The translations under genes and the position numbers were made by a program. This document shows positions 48,083-59,510 of a stretch of DNA of 64,000 bases, piece by piece; position 1 is the first letter of the stretch; the number at the start of each line of letters is the position of its first letter. The notes beneath the pieces are model-generated. The model did no database searches, was not told the origin of the DNA, and saw nothing but the letters and a program-made list of their open reading frames with translations. Origin of the DNA: Selaginella moellendorffii (lineage: Eukaryota; Streptophyta; Lycopodiopsida; Selaginellales; Selaginellaceae); contig NW_003314264.1 of the NCBI RefSeq assembly GCF_000143415.4, positions 2,949,444 through 3,013,443 on the forward strand. The letters are read 5' to 3'.

Positions 48083-48740
48083 ACCATTTGCATCATCATG
48101 CCACTCTACAATTGCTGCTTCGTGCCATTCGTGCGCCGGATCACAGGGAACAAGCGAGGGATCACGATGCTCCAGCACATCGGGATTGGCCAGGTCACCT
48201 CCACATCGCCGCGCTGGTGGAGATGAAGTGCTTGCAAGTGGCTAGGCAACATGGTCTGTTGGATTGCCCCCAAGCGACAGTCCCAATGAGTGCATTCTGG
48301 CTCTTGCCACAGTATGCCCTCACGGGAGTTTGTGAGGTTTTCATCTCCGCCGGCCAGAACAAGTTCTTCTATGATCAAGCCCCGGATTCCATGTGAAGCA
48401 TTGGAGCTGCGCTCTATCTCAGCACCATCTCCATTGGGAGCTACATCAGCAGCTTGCTTGTGGAGATGGTGGTCAAGTTTACAAGTACAAAAGGTGGTGG
48501 GGTTGACGGCAACTGGATCAATGACAATCTCAACAGGGCTCACATTGATTACTTCTACAAGTAATTTAAAAGGTTATGATAAATTTATTAGATTTTTTGA
48601 AAATAGGCAAAGAAAAAGGATGAAAACAATGATGAGGAGTTGGCTGCTGACTATTCTCAGCATCATCAACCTTGGGATATATGTCTTGTGTGTGAGGTGG
48701 TATACTTACAAGCATGTGGGAGATATTGCAATTTGATTTC
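48083..48740 (+). pseudogene. NPF (NRT1/PTR, POT family) transporter pseudogene, C-terminal fragment 1
   Basis: Degenerate C-terminal third of a proton-coupled nitrate/peptide transporter: VEMKCLQVARQHGLLD, VPMSAFWLLPQYALTGVCEVFIS, then FFYDQAPDSM followed by a stop where other copies have Arg (TGA for CGA at 48394-48396). Several frameshifts; about 80 bp of AT-rich sequence is inserted near 48560-48645 inside the last helix region. Its 5' side is cut by element G. Second copy at 58837-59510. Confidence 0.85.
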
Positions 48741-50700
48741 TCTTGGTCTCTCCTGGTATCCTCTCGTCTCACAAACTGCTGCAGAACATGTTACTAGGAT
48801 CGATTGATGATCAAAGGGTTAAGCGGCTGGGGACAAGCTATCACAATAGCGATGATGTGATATCACTACCACCACAATAAGATACTTATTGATATATCTT
48901 TTAAATATGACCCTATCCAGTTATAAGTTTAGCTCAAAGTTTGAACTGTGGAAAATGAGAACAGTCGAACTATGATTTTGAAGTGGTGAGGCTCACCTCA
49001 AGTTCTGAAGTGCTAGGGATTCCAAGCTTAGCCCTTTGTAGTGTTGTAGGAAAGAAATGTTTGACTTGCTTTTGATCAACTGTGAAAACACAGACCCTAG
49101 CATGAGAGAACTGTTGAAGGAGGTATCCAGTGAGTTGGAGTGGCCAAGAAAGATTTCTGGTAACTTGTGCTGGCTAGCTCCACAAAGCTTAGAAAGCTGT
49201 ACGTTAAATGAGAATCCTTTTGTCAACAGGTGGGAGAATCTTTGCATGATTTTGTAAATGGTGGTGGCAACAACCACAACAAAGTGCTAAGAGAACATAG
49301 AAGAAGATTAGAGGCGGATTCTAACACAGCCAAGAAGCTAGGAGAGAGAGAATTGTTGGCAGGCAACACACAACATCTTCTTGGTGTTACAAGCTGGTGG
49401 CTTCAGAAGAGTGCCCTGGAGCAGCTGGGGACAAGCCGGACGATCTTGAGAGCAGGCAAGAAAAAAAAAGATCCCCAAATAAAGAGAGGAAGTGTTTATT
49501 TTTTACCTTGACGTTCAAGTTGTTTCACTGCTCTTTTTTCCACTCATTAATTCATTCATTTATTCAAACGGTTTACATGGTCTCACTGAAGCATTAGACC
49601 ACAGCTCTTTGTAGAAAAGAGCAAACTTTAGGTGATCGAAAGAATTCTTGCCTGAATTTCTTTCGATGAGATGATCGTCCAGAGCGGTTTGCAAGATGGA
49701 TACCTAGAATATCCTTTAATTTAACAAATTTTGGGCGGGGAGTGGTTCAGAGAAAGCGCTCACGATCCCAATATATTTATCATCATTTAGATTAATCTTA
49801 AATTATATACATTACAACATTTTTTCTCTCTAAATTTAGTGCCTTTGTTTATTAGAACGGATTGACAGCCTTTTACGGGGCTGGAATCTTGGTAACCATT
49901 GCTGGTAGGATTTTCTTCTTTTGTTTTTGTGAATTTTTAATTGCTGCTTGGATTTACACCATTGCCTAGAACCCAATTATCTCACGTCAGCTGGAGCAGC
50001 CCGGCTCTTCAACACATGGTCTTGGAGCTTTCCACATCCTATACTTGGTCCATATGCTAATTGTCACTGAGCAAATAACAACATAACGCAAAGAGATTAA
50101 CAGGCTTGAAAACTTAGTGTTTAACAGGGGCTCTTTCTTGATACAAGCCAACTTCTTCTTTCACAACAAATACCACAACATCCTGCCTCATAATAGATAT
50201 TTCGCGGCCCAACACCATCCAGGTGTAATCCCTGCTGTAAGTTCCTCTTCCTCCGCTCTTGGTTTGATATTCTTGCACAAACAAAGTCTGCAGCTTGTCC
50301 AGACTCTTAACCAACAATTGACACAGACTTCAACAGATATTTTGTATCTGGATGAAACCTGTCGTGGAAGACATTGCATGGTTTATACCTAATGCTCTAT
50401 CTGCGAACGTGAAACTGCTATGGAAGGATCTTCAGAAAGTTTTATCCTTAGCAGGGACAAAAATCGTCACGAACATCAGAATTTAAGAGAATAAAGACAG
50501 GAAAATGATGAACAACAGCAAAAGTTCCACGCTGCCAATTCTTCGCTAGTAAAATCGCAGCAAAACTATCTTAATTCTGCTCAGAAAGAAAAAAACAAAT
50601 GCTACAATGCACATCAAGCAAACTAAAATTCGCATCCAAATATTCTCTTAGCAAAACGTGATCCGGCCTTTTTTCAACATTCACAGCGCTCCCTCTAACC
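48741..50700. other. Duplicated spacer, copy 1
   Basis: Closely similar to 59511-61270 with small indels. It contains a conserved 200-bp stretch at 49030-49250 (short frame starting MFDLLLINCENTDPSMREL, also at 59825) and another at 50300-50700. I recognise no protein or RNA gene; both copies are equally free of long frames. Confidence 0.5.
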
Positions 50701-50739
50701 TTTGGTTGTTTACATGCTGTCAGCATGGCAGTTCACATC

Positions 50740-51180
50740 GTCGTTTCACACATTAGATGCTTTAACTTTTCCAGCTGTAATAAGAGCAAACCAGGGCAAG
50801 AAACAAGACCATATCCCTACATAATCGTGCTCCAGGAGATTAAGCTCCTTTCTGGCATTAGCTCGTTGCTTTATCCAAATGCCTGTTACTGGCATAATCA
50901 GGAACGTCTTCTGCTTGTCGGAGGAACCCATACCGAGAGAAGGCAGTGGTCATGCTCGTCCCACTCGGGCATTCAATCACCCAGCTGCTTGGCGACATTC
51001 CACGAAAATCAATTCCTCGACCTAGAGCTGCAAAAGACTTGCCTATGGGCATCCACGCCTCATATACATTGCACCACCAAATTGGACGCCAAACAATCTC
51101 CCGCCGCTGAGGAGGTGCTTGATCTCATTGTGGCTAAATTGGATATGGTTCTTTATTCCATCCAGCAAAACCGCATGACC
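50740..51180 (-). pseudogene. PPR-like gene fragment 1 (antisense to the CCD copies)
   Basis: Minus-strand translation in shifting frames gives PPR-type wording: TTAFSRYGFLRQAEDVPDYASNRHLDKA and, in another frame, ARKELNLLEHD. The clearest sister copy (52870-53340) reads MPERSLISWSTIL. Frameshifted throughout; no functional product expected. Confidence 0.55.
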
Positions 51181-51199
51181 ACCTAAAATTACATTATTC

Positions 51200-51483
51200 T
51201 AAAGCAGAGGTGGGGGTGCGTTAGGAGACATGAATCTAGATTGAATATATGTAGCTTTGTTTTTGGTCCCCTTGTGCCCGTCTACCTTACCTTTTCATCC
51301 CCTTGCCGACACACAATTATTGGTCTCACCCGCATTGTTTCCAAACTTTGCTTCAAGTAGCTAGAATCCTCAGAGTAAGCCCTAAAATATCTACCATCCA
51401 GCTCTAAAATTCGATTGGAGGGATCAATATATTTAGGTATGCCAATTGCACAGTTAATTTGGTCGCAATGCATGCCACACCGT
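51200..51483. other. Unassigned duplicated segment before CCD pseudogene 1
   Basis: Similar to 61800-62110. Junction with CCD sequence occurs at CTGGGCCTGATCAATATCTT. No recognised function. Confidence 0.4.
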
Positions 51484-52579
51484 CTGGGCCTGATCAATAT
51501 CTTCGGCGGGATGGGATCGAAGTAGGCCATCCCAGCGTTGGAGGTTTTCTGCCATATGCCGTGAGTCAGCAGGGGATTTGATCACCATGGGCCGCTACAG
51601 CTTCAACAACCGATTGTTCTTGCCGATGTGCGCTCATCCAAAGATCGATCCAATCTCTGGCGAGCTCTTCGCGGTTAGCTTCAATCCAGTGATCAATCCC
51701 CACCTCCGCTACTTCTGGGCGAGCCCGGACGGGAGGAAGAGCCCCGATTTCGACGTGTGGCTGCCGGACCCGTGCTTACTTCGCGATAACAGAGAACTAC
51801 GCAGAGAATCAGCTCGTGATGAAGTTCCAGGATGTATTGCTCAAGAACAACCTGGTCATTGATGGAGATACCGCCAAGGTTCCCAGATTCGGGGTCATCC
51901 CTCGCATCCCGACTGTGGGATCTCCCGGCATTCGCTGGATCGACATCCCGGATTGGACATCATTCCACTACATCAACGCCTGGGAGGAAGGGACGGACAA
52001 GATTGTCGTGCTCAGCTCGTCCATTACGCCGGTGGAACATCTGTTTGACGATATATCAACGGATTGTCCAACAGATTGAACGAGATCCACCTGGACCTTC
52101 GATCTGGACGGTCGTGGAAGCAACACGTGTGCTCAGCCAGACTGGATTTTGGACAGATCAACCAGAAATTCTTGGGGCGGAAGAATTGGTACGTCCATAT
52201 GTGCTACTATGGGCCATGGCCCAAATTCTCGGGCCTGGCCAAGGTCGATCTGGACGCTCCACGAGTGTGGTAATTGACGGAACAAGTGACCCGGACCTCA
52301 ACAAGCCGTGCATTGTGGCGTCGAGGAGATTCGAACGAGGTCAGTTTTGTGGCCAGCCTTTCTTTGTGACGAATGGCGAGGAGGAAGACAATGGATACGT
52401 CTTAAGCTACGTCCACAATGAGGAAAGTGGTGTCTCAGAGCTTTTTGGTCATGGATGCCAAATCGCCAACTCTTGAGACAGTGGCTTCTATAGAGTTGCC
52501 TGCTAGAGTTCCATATGGATTCCATGGGATCTTTATAAATTCCGATCAAATAGCCAACCAGAACCATGCCACCTTGTAA
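51484..52579 (+). pseudogene. CCD4-like carotenoid cleavage dioxygenase pseudogene 1
   Basis: Covers the region equivalent to residues about 138-522 of the open copy at 53588. Lesions: a microinversion at 51517-51546; a deletion removing the following codons up to LPYAVS; an 8-bp deletion at about 51780 that shifts the frame and removes the iron-ligand His of the HDFAIT motif; a 9-bp deletion shortly after; a +2 change at about 52043 with a stop at 52077; loss of bases at 52268; and an extra T at about 52445. No N-terminal third. Confidence 0.9.
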
Positions 52580-52869
52580 GAAAATTTGTAAATTGATATA
52601 TCTCTTGTAAATATCTAATCCATGTAACTATGTGAGGATTCGCAATAAGAACATATGGAGCACTGTTACTTGGCTCCACACTATGGTATCACCCTGTGAT
52701 CTGGCATTTTTTAAAAATTCACAGCGTTTTCTCTAACCTTTGGTTGTTTACATGCTGCCAGCATGGTAGTCCACACACACCTTTGATTCTTTAACTTTTC
52801 CAGATGCCCTTTCCTGGCATTAGAGCAAACCAGGGCAGCATTACATTGCAAGAAAAAGCGTCTGCATTA

Positions 52870-53340
52870 AGAAATTTTCTCAGCAATTCTACTGTTGTTG
52901 CTCCATGGACTCACTTTCCACCACGCCAAGCATACAAGCACTTCTGAGGGAGCCCAAGAAAATTCTCTTTGCCTTTTGCAAATGCAGACTTTGGCATAGA
53001 TACAAGACCCCCCTACTTGGCACATTTGATAGAATCGTGCTCCAAGAGATTAAGCTCCTTTCTGGCATTACTTTATCCAAATGCCTGTTACTGGCATAAT
53101 CAGGAACGTCGTCTGCTTGTTGGAGGAATCCATACCAAGAGAAGGCAGTGATCATGATCGTCCCACTCGGGCATTCAATCAACCAGCTGCTTGGCCTGGT
53201 CAAGAGATGTGAAGGTGAAGAGCATGGCATTCAACGAGAATCAATTCCTCAATCTCATGCCATCTATGCACCTTATATACACTGCACCACCAAATTGGAC
53301 GTCAGATAATTTCATGCCGCAAGGAGGTGCTTGATATATT
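52870..53340 (-). pseudogene. PPR-like gene fragment 2
   Basis: Minus strand, frame at 53230-52889 reads SSWLIECPSGTIMITAFSWYGFLQQADDVPDYASNRHLDKVMPERSLISWSTILS, resembling two adjoining PPR motifs missing some residues at their junction. Nearly identical copy at 63513-64000. Confidence 0.6.
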
Positions 53341-53587
53341 TGTGGCTGGAGCATCCCGTTAAACACCATCTTGTTTTAGTCTCTGATGTGAACTATAGCA
53401 AAACTTTTTCACTAATTGTCAAAATAGCTAGTGTATCTGGTCAAAGACCTATCAATGGTCAAGTGCGTCAAACGGTCAATCAATTATTTTGGAATCTTGA
53501 CTGTGAGTCTTTCTCGGCACACTCCCATTCGATTACATTCTTTCTTGTTCTTGGTGGAGACGTCCAACACTTCAGAAGTGCGACACG

Positions 53588-55156
53588 GTGGAGAATTTCA
53601 TCTCCACGTACATTGATCTTCGCGAGTTTCCTCCCTCGCAAGACCCCAAGATCCAGCTCGCGGATAATTTCGCGCCTGTTGGAGAGATCCCGCCAACGCC
53701 GTGCCGCCGAGTCACTGGCGAGATCCCTCGCTGCCTCCGCGGCGGTGCTTACATCCGCAATGGCTCCAATCCACTCCATCCCCCTCCCGCCGGCTACAAC
53801 TACTTCGACGGCCACGGGATGCTCCACTCTGTCAAGTTCGGCGATGAAGAAGATCAAGCTCCAGTCTACTGCGCGCGATTCACCCAGAACAATCGATTCG
53901 TCCAGGAGCAAGCAGCGGGCAAGCCTCTCTTCCCCTACACGCTGGGCACCATGAGCAGCTATGCCGGGCTCGCACGATTCGGGCTATTCGTGATGCGCAC
54001 GGCTCTGGGCCTGATCAATATCTTGGGCGGGATGGGAACCTCCAACGCTGGGATGGCCTACTTCGATCGCCGAATCCTGGCCATGTCCGAGGATGATATG
54101 CCATATGCCGTGAGTATCACCCCAGCAGGGGATTTGATCACCATGGGCCGCTACAGCTTCAACAACCGATTGTTCTTGCCGATGTGCGCTCATCCAAAGA
54201 TCGATCCAATCTCTGGCGAGCTCTTCGCGATTAGCTTCAATCCAGTGATCAATCCCCACCTCCGCTACTTCTGGGCGAGCCCGAACGGGAGGAAGAGCCC
54301 CGATTTCGACGTGTGGCTGCCGGACCCGTGCTTGTTTCACGACTTCGCGATAACAGAGAACTACGCAATCCTGCCAGAGAATCAGCTCGTGATGAAGTTC
54401 CAGGATGTATTGCTCAAGAACAAACTGGTCATTGATGGAGATACCACCAAAGTTCCTAGATTCGGGGTGATCCCTCGCATCCCAACTGTGGGATCTTCCG
54501 GCATTCGCTGGATCGACGTCCCGGATTGGACGTCATTCCACTACATCAACGCCTGGGAGGAAGGGATGGACAAGATCGTCGTGCTGAGCTCGTCCATTAC
54601 GCCAGTAAAACATTTCTTTGACGATTTCGCCAGATTGTCCAACAGATTGCACGAGATCCACCTGGACCTTCGATCTGGACGGTCATGGAAGCAACACGTG
54701 TGCTCAGCCGGACTGGATTTTGGACAGATCAACCAGAAGTTCCTGGGGCGGAAGAATCGGTACGTCTACATGTGCTACTATGGGCCATGGCCCAAAATCT
54801 CCGGCCTGGCCAAGGTCGATCTGGACGCTCCACGGCTGCCCAGGGTGGTCATCGACGGAACGAGTGACCTGGACCTTAATGAGCCGTGCATTGTAGCATC
54901 AAGGAGATTCGAACGAGGTCAGTTTTGTGGCGAGCCTTTCTTTGTGGCAAATGGCGAGGAGGAAGATGATGGATACGTTTTAAGCTATGTCCATGATGAG
55001 GAAAGTGGTGTCTCGGAGCTTTTGGTCATGGATGCCAAATCACCCACACTTGAGACAGTGGCTTCTATAGAGTTGCCTGCTAGAGTTCCATATGGATTCC
55101 ATGGGATCTTTATAAATTCTGATCAAATAGCCAACCAGAACTATGCCACTTTATAA
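53588..55156 (+). CDS. CCD4-like: CCD4-like carotenoid cleavage dioxygenase (open copy; true 5' end not found)
   Basis: An uninterrupted frame of 522 codons. Carotenoid oxygenases split conjugated double bases of carotenoids with a non-haem iron held by four histidines. All four are present: His202 (AHPKID), His251 (LFHDFAIT), His318 (FHYINAWEE) and His505 (YGFHG), at spacings of 49, 67 and 187 residues, as expected for the family. NFAPVGEIPPTPC, GAYIRNGSNP and [26 protein letters not shown] resemble CCD4 more than NCED or CCD1. The frame is open from after 53506 but has no ATG before residue 78 (MLHSVKF), so the listed start (a GTG) is only a boundary. CAG at 53573-53575 could be a splice acceptor for an upstream exon with the plastid transit peptide; none was identified. 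It may be an intact gene with an unseen first exon, or a 5'-truncated copy. Confidence 0.83.
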   Translation: MENFISTYIDLREFPPSQDPKIQLADNFAPVGEIPPTPCRRVTGEIPRCLRGGAYIRNGSNPLHPPPAGYNYFDGHGMLHSVKFGDEEDQAPVYCARFTQNNRFVQEQAAGKPLFPYTLGTMSSYAGLARFGLFVMRTALGLINILGGMGTSNAGMAYFDRRILAMSEDDMPYAVSITPAGDLITMGRYSFNNRLFLPMCAHPKIDPISGELFAISFNPVINPHLRYFWASPNGRKSPDFDVWLPDPCLFHDFAITENYAILPENQLVMKFQDVLLKNKLVIDGDTTKVPRFGVIPRIPTVGSSGIRWIDVPDWTSFHYINAWEEGMDKIVVLSSSITPVKHFFDDFARLSNRLHEIHLDLRSGRSWKQHVCSAGLDFGQINQKFLGRKNRYVYMCYYGPWPKISGLAKVDLDAPRLPRVVIDGTSDLDLNEPCIVASRRFERGQFCGEPFFVANGEEEDDGYVLSYVHDEESGVSELLVMDAKSPTLETVASIELPARVPYGFHGIFINSDQIANQNYATL

Positions 55157-58100
55157 GAAAGTTTGATATAGTTGTAAAATCTCTTGTAAATATCTAACCT
55201 ATGTAACTATGTGAGAATTGGCAATAAGAACATATGAAGCACTGTTACTAGGCTCCATACTAATGGCAATTTTCATTGCATCTCCACTTGCTGCAGCTCC
55301 AAGCACTTCCAATCCATGGAATCCAGGTACACTACTCGTGTATGATTAGTCAGGGTATATCCAAAACACTGAGAATCTTCTGTGGGAGATGCCATATTAG
55401 CTTTAAGGGTTTGATGGAGTGATCAAACTAGAAAGACACAAAGAGATGCTAAGCTATAGCATCAGTGCCTTTGTGGACACACAAAGTGAGTAAAGTTGTT
55501 AAGTTAGCTTCATCAAGTGTATTAATCCTTCCAATCGAAATATGGATTGGATGATCTCACCTTCGCAATAATATTTTAGGGCTGAGGCAGTACAGTGGAG
55601 AAATTGAGTACAAAAAAGTTGCAATGCTGACAAAATATATGAACACTCAGAGGACCAATAATTGTGTGTCCATATATGCTTGAAATGCTTTTGCATTCTG
55701 TTTTTAGTCCACTCCTTGTCTAAGGACCATTGAAAAGAATGTCATCACTTTATATTCAAATATTTACACATTTGATGATTTTAGAATATATCTATAAGAA
55801 TATACTTAATATATACCTATTGAGGATATCCTCCCACTTCATTTTTACCCTCAAACCTTCTTAACTCTAAAATGAAGCAATAAAGCTTGAAGAAGAGATT
55901 GAGGAATAAATAAAAATAATGAATAGTGAATTTTGAAAAAAAATTGACATATAGATATAAATAGAGTAGAGAATGTTATTTTGATGAAGGAACTCTTCAC
56001 AAAAATCTTGGTTATTTCAGTAAGCATGGTTTTTTATAAATGATGATTTTCCTAGCAAAATGTGATGGAGAATCATATTCAAAATTGACTTAACCTTAAG
56101 ATATTGGATGTGTATATGTTTTACTTACTAAAGGGCTTATAATGCCTTTTTTTTTTATTAGTCATATATTAGGTGTAGTTTCAAGTCCAAAGTCACAACA
56201 TTATAGGATAAAGGCAAAATAACAAGTTTATTTTTATCATAATGTCATTTAACATTTATATTAATATTTTAGTGGATAAATGTAAAAACAAATAAAACTT
56301 CTCTGTATAAAACACCTTTAGATGATGCAATATAAATCCTTGCATAGATAAGAAAGTACTCCCTACATAAAATATCAACTAGCTTAGGCAAATGACCTTA
56401 ATAAAATAACATAAATTGATTTTTTTTTTTTGTTATTTTGACTATGACTAGCAAATTTTGACTTTTTTGCCTAACCATTAACACCTATTATGAAAATCAT
56501 GCTATTTCAATATATTATGCCTAATGTATTGAGAGAGATAGAGAGAGAGAGAAATGAAGTATAACCTAAATGCCTAAGCAAGAACCTTCATCCACAACAC
56601 CCATTGTCATATACATGCAATCACGTGGCTTTCAAATTATGTTAAAGTCATTCATCAAACAAGGTAGCCAATTTGATTAAGATCAAAGCTATATAAATTT
56701 CTTCCTAAACATCAATGGTATAAGTGCTAATTCCATAAAGTTTTTGTATATATGCCATTTGTCCAAGAAAAAATTTCACAGATCTCAAAAGAAAAATTAA
56801 GGTGTATTCTTTGTTCTAACATCCCTTTGTTAAATAAGTATTGTTCAAGTATTTTTGTGTTGCTTGATGCATCAAACCTAGTGATAATAAGTAGCATATA
56901 GGCTTTGGAATCCAGGCTGTGAGAGCTGGTGATGGCATTCTCTTTCCTGGGACATTATCTAATGGTTTATTTTTTTATCAAGGTTTAGGAATTATCTCTG
57001 AATTATTCAAAAGTTATTTAGGAATAATCTTCTAGTTTGAGTGTTTGAAGTTAAATCTAGGGTTTAGGGTAGACACCATTAAATGTCAAGCAATATAATG
57101 TTCTCTAGATTGATCAATTTTGGGAAATCTTGTAGCTTTGGCATTTCCAACTATTACTGGGGATAGAGTGTAGATTTGCAAAGACTTTTGTTTGCCAAGG
57201 TGCACCATTGCTCTAGAGTGTGTTATCATAGCACTAGTTCTAGATTGCATCACAAGACATAAGCACTAAGAATATAGCTTAGATTAATGCTTGCTAGGGT
57301 TAGAATTTTTTAGAGAGTTTAAAAATTTATGGAAGAAAGTGGTGTTATTACTTTGTCTTGTGCTTGTAGTTTTCCCTCATCTTTTGAGGTTTAAAACATT
57401 TTTCTATTTTCTTTACCCCCTATTCTCAAGTAGGAAACATATGCATAAAGATGCTATGAAGGTCATTAACAATTAAGTTTAAAATCCATCATGTTCATAG
57501 GTGGAAATGCATTTGACAAGGCTTGAGCAAATATGTCTGCACTCAACTTGTCTCAAAAACCATACACATAAGGTTTGAGAAAAGAAGATCTCCAAAGTTG
57601 TTTATTCATATATCTCAATTAGTTATTGGATCAGTGGCTTTTATTAAAACCCCTAATAATACTTAAATTTTAGATTATGCAACACCAAGAATATACTTTA
57701 AAAAAACAATTAAACCTTTACTCTAAAGGTATATAATAGATTTTTTAACCCTTTAAGTGATCCTACCCTAAATAAATGTGACCATTTTAGACTAATTTCT
57801 CTTTTGCAAACTAGGATTTCTATCAGTGACACCAATGTAGTTGGCATATTTACTTTAAAATTCACTCTGGGACCTTCATCACTCACACAACACCAAAGCT
57901 ATAAGATAGATACTTCACTAAAATTTTTATAATTATCTCTCAAAAAGTTCATAGGATGGCTATTCAAGATGAGAGGTACTTTAGAAGAAGTTACCAAATT
58001 TATAACACTATTGTTGACTCTATAATATGAGTTTAAATGAGATTCACAACATAGTTGCAACACTAGCTAACAAGAGCATTGTCCAGGATTGGGAGCACTA

Positions 58101-58574
58101 ATGATTTAAAGTAGAAATTATAAGCCAAAATTCCTAGAATAAAAAATAGAAAATTTTTTAAAATAAATAAAATTGGCAAAAATACATATTAAGAATAACT
58201 AGAATTGTTAATAAAAATGACAATGAAGACAAAAAATCACTAAAACTTCACCATGTACCATAATTCTATCTAATGAAATTCAAATCATTCTTCCTAAAAT
58301 TTTATATAAAATTTCTAACAGTGTAACTTTATTTTAGAATAATGCTTATATATAGTTTTTTCTCAAAATCCCACATATAATTGCATACATAATCTTAAAT
58401 ACCCATTGTAGGATTTTTAGTGTAACCCCCACTTTACTACACCTCAATTAATTGCCACAAGGTGAGGATTATATTGAAAAATGCATTAGGAGGGGTAGTA
58501 GGCAGATTAGTGAAGCCCAAGGTTAGATTTTACATGAATAATAGCCTAGATTTCACGTGTGCTCATCAAAAATA
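55157..58574. other. AT-rich intergenic region
   Basis: 3.4 kb with no supported gene. It contains 3' flank similar to the CCD pseudogenes up to about 55250, a GA microsatellite at 56530-56553, and T-runs at 56149-56157 and 56420-56431. Reading frames are all short. It is unique within the window and separates the two tandem blocks. Confidence 0.5.
56530..56553. repeat. GA microsatellite
   Basis: GAGAGAGATAGAGAGAGAGAGA-type run, imperfect. Confidence 0.8.
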
Positions 58575-58579
58575 GAAAT

Positions 58580-58832
58580 GGTTAACTTCAGTGATCAATC
58601 CCCACCTCCGTTACTTCTGGGCAAGCCCAGATGGGAGGAAAGAGATGAATTTTTAAGATGTAGTGCTCAAGAACAAACTGGTCATTGATGGAGATACTAC
58701 CCAAGGGTCCCAGATTGATCCTCCCTCGCATCCCAGCTGTGGGATCTTCCAGATCGACGTTTGGATGTAATTCCACTACATCCACACCTGGGAGGAAGGG
58801 ATGGACAAGATCGTCGTGTCCATTACGCCAAG
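58580..58832 (+). pseudogene. CCD4-like fragment fused to NPF pseudogene
   Basis: Short remnant equivalent to residues about 222-340 of the open copy with internal deletions: SVINPHLRYFW, VLLKNKLVIDGDT, then YIHTWEEGMDKIVV. The iron-ligand His318 region reads QFHYIHTWEEG after frame changes. At about 58830 the reading passes directly from KIVVSITP into NPF sequence RFTNLIFSSVF. Confidence 0.8.
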
Positions 58833-59510
58833 GTTCACGAACCTCATCTTTAGCAGCGTCTTCGTCCAGGTGGGCACCTTATTCCTCAACCAGGGCGACA
58901 TCATGGAGCGGCATCTGGGGCGATTCCAGATCCCAGCCGCCTCCTTCACGCTCTTCATCACCCTCACCATTTGCATCATCATGCCGCTCTACGACCGCTG
59001 CTTCGTGCCATTCGCGCGCCGGATCACGGGGAACGAGCGAGAGATCACGATGCTCCAGCGCATCGGGATCGGCCAGGTCATCTCCACGGTCTCCATCGCT
59101 CGCCGCGCTGGTGGAGATGAAGCGCTTGGGAGTGGCTAGGCAACACGGTCTGTTGGATGGCCCCCAGTCGACGGTCCCGATGAGCGCATTCTGGCTCTTG
59201 CTGCAGTGAGTTTGCGAGGTTTTCATCTCCGTCGGCCAGAACGAGTTCTTCTACGATCAAGCCCCGGATTCCATGCGAAGCATTGGAGTGGCGCTCTATC
59301 TCGGCACCATCTCCATCGGGAGCTTCATCAGCAGCTTGTGGTGGTCAAGTTTACAAGTACAAAAGGTGGCCGGGTTGACGGCAGCTGGACCAAACAATCT
59401 CAACAGGGCTCACATTGATTACTTCTACTGGCTGCTGACTATTCTATCAACCTTGGGATATATGTCTTGTGTGCGAGGTGGTATACTTACAAGCATGTGG
59501 GAGATATTGC
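58833..59510 (+). pseudogene. NPF (NRT1/PTR) transporter pseudogene, C-terminal fragment 2
   Basis: Better preserved than fragment 1. An open stretch reads VQVGTLFLNQGDIMERHLG, then helices with SFTLFITLTICIIMPLYDR and RRITGNEREITMLQRIGIGQ. After a frame change VPMSAFWLL, then EFFYDQAPDSMRSIGVALY, the POT-family signature. Lesions: small deletion at about 59096 (shift), stop region at 59206-59210, loss of a Leu-Val-Glu-Met segment near 59337, and a deletion near 59390. The N-terminal two thirds are absent. Confidence 0.87.

Noticed and set aside
51282-51530. Minus-strand 82-codon frame before CCD pseudogene 1
   Set aside because: Its start lies in antisense CCD sequence including the microinversion, and the rest matches no family; the counterpart at 62 kb is broken.
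57291-57476. 61-codon frame in the AT-rich region at 57 kb
   Set aside because: Low-complexity hydrophobic translation, no homology recognised, no copy elsewhere in the window.
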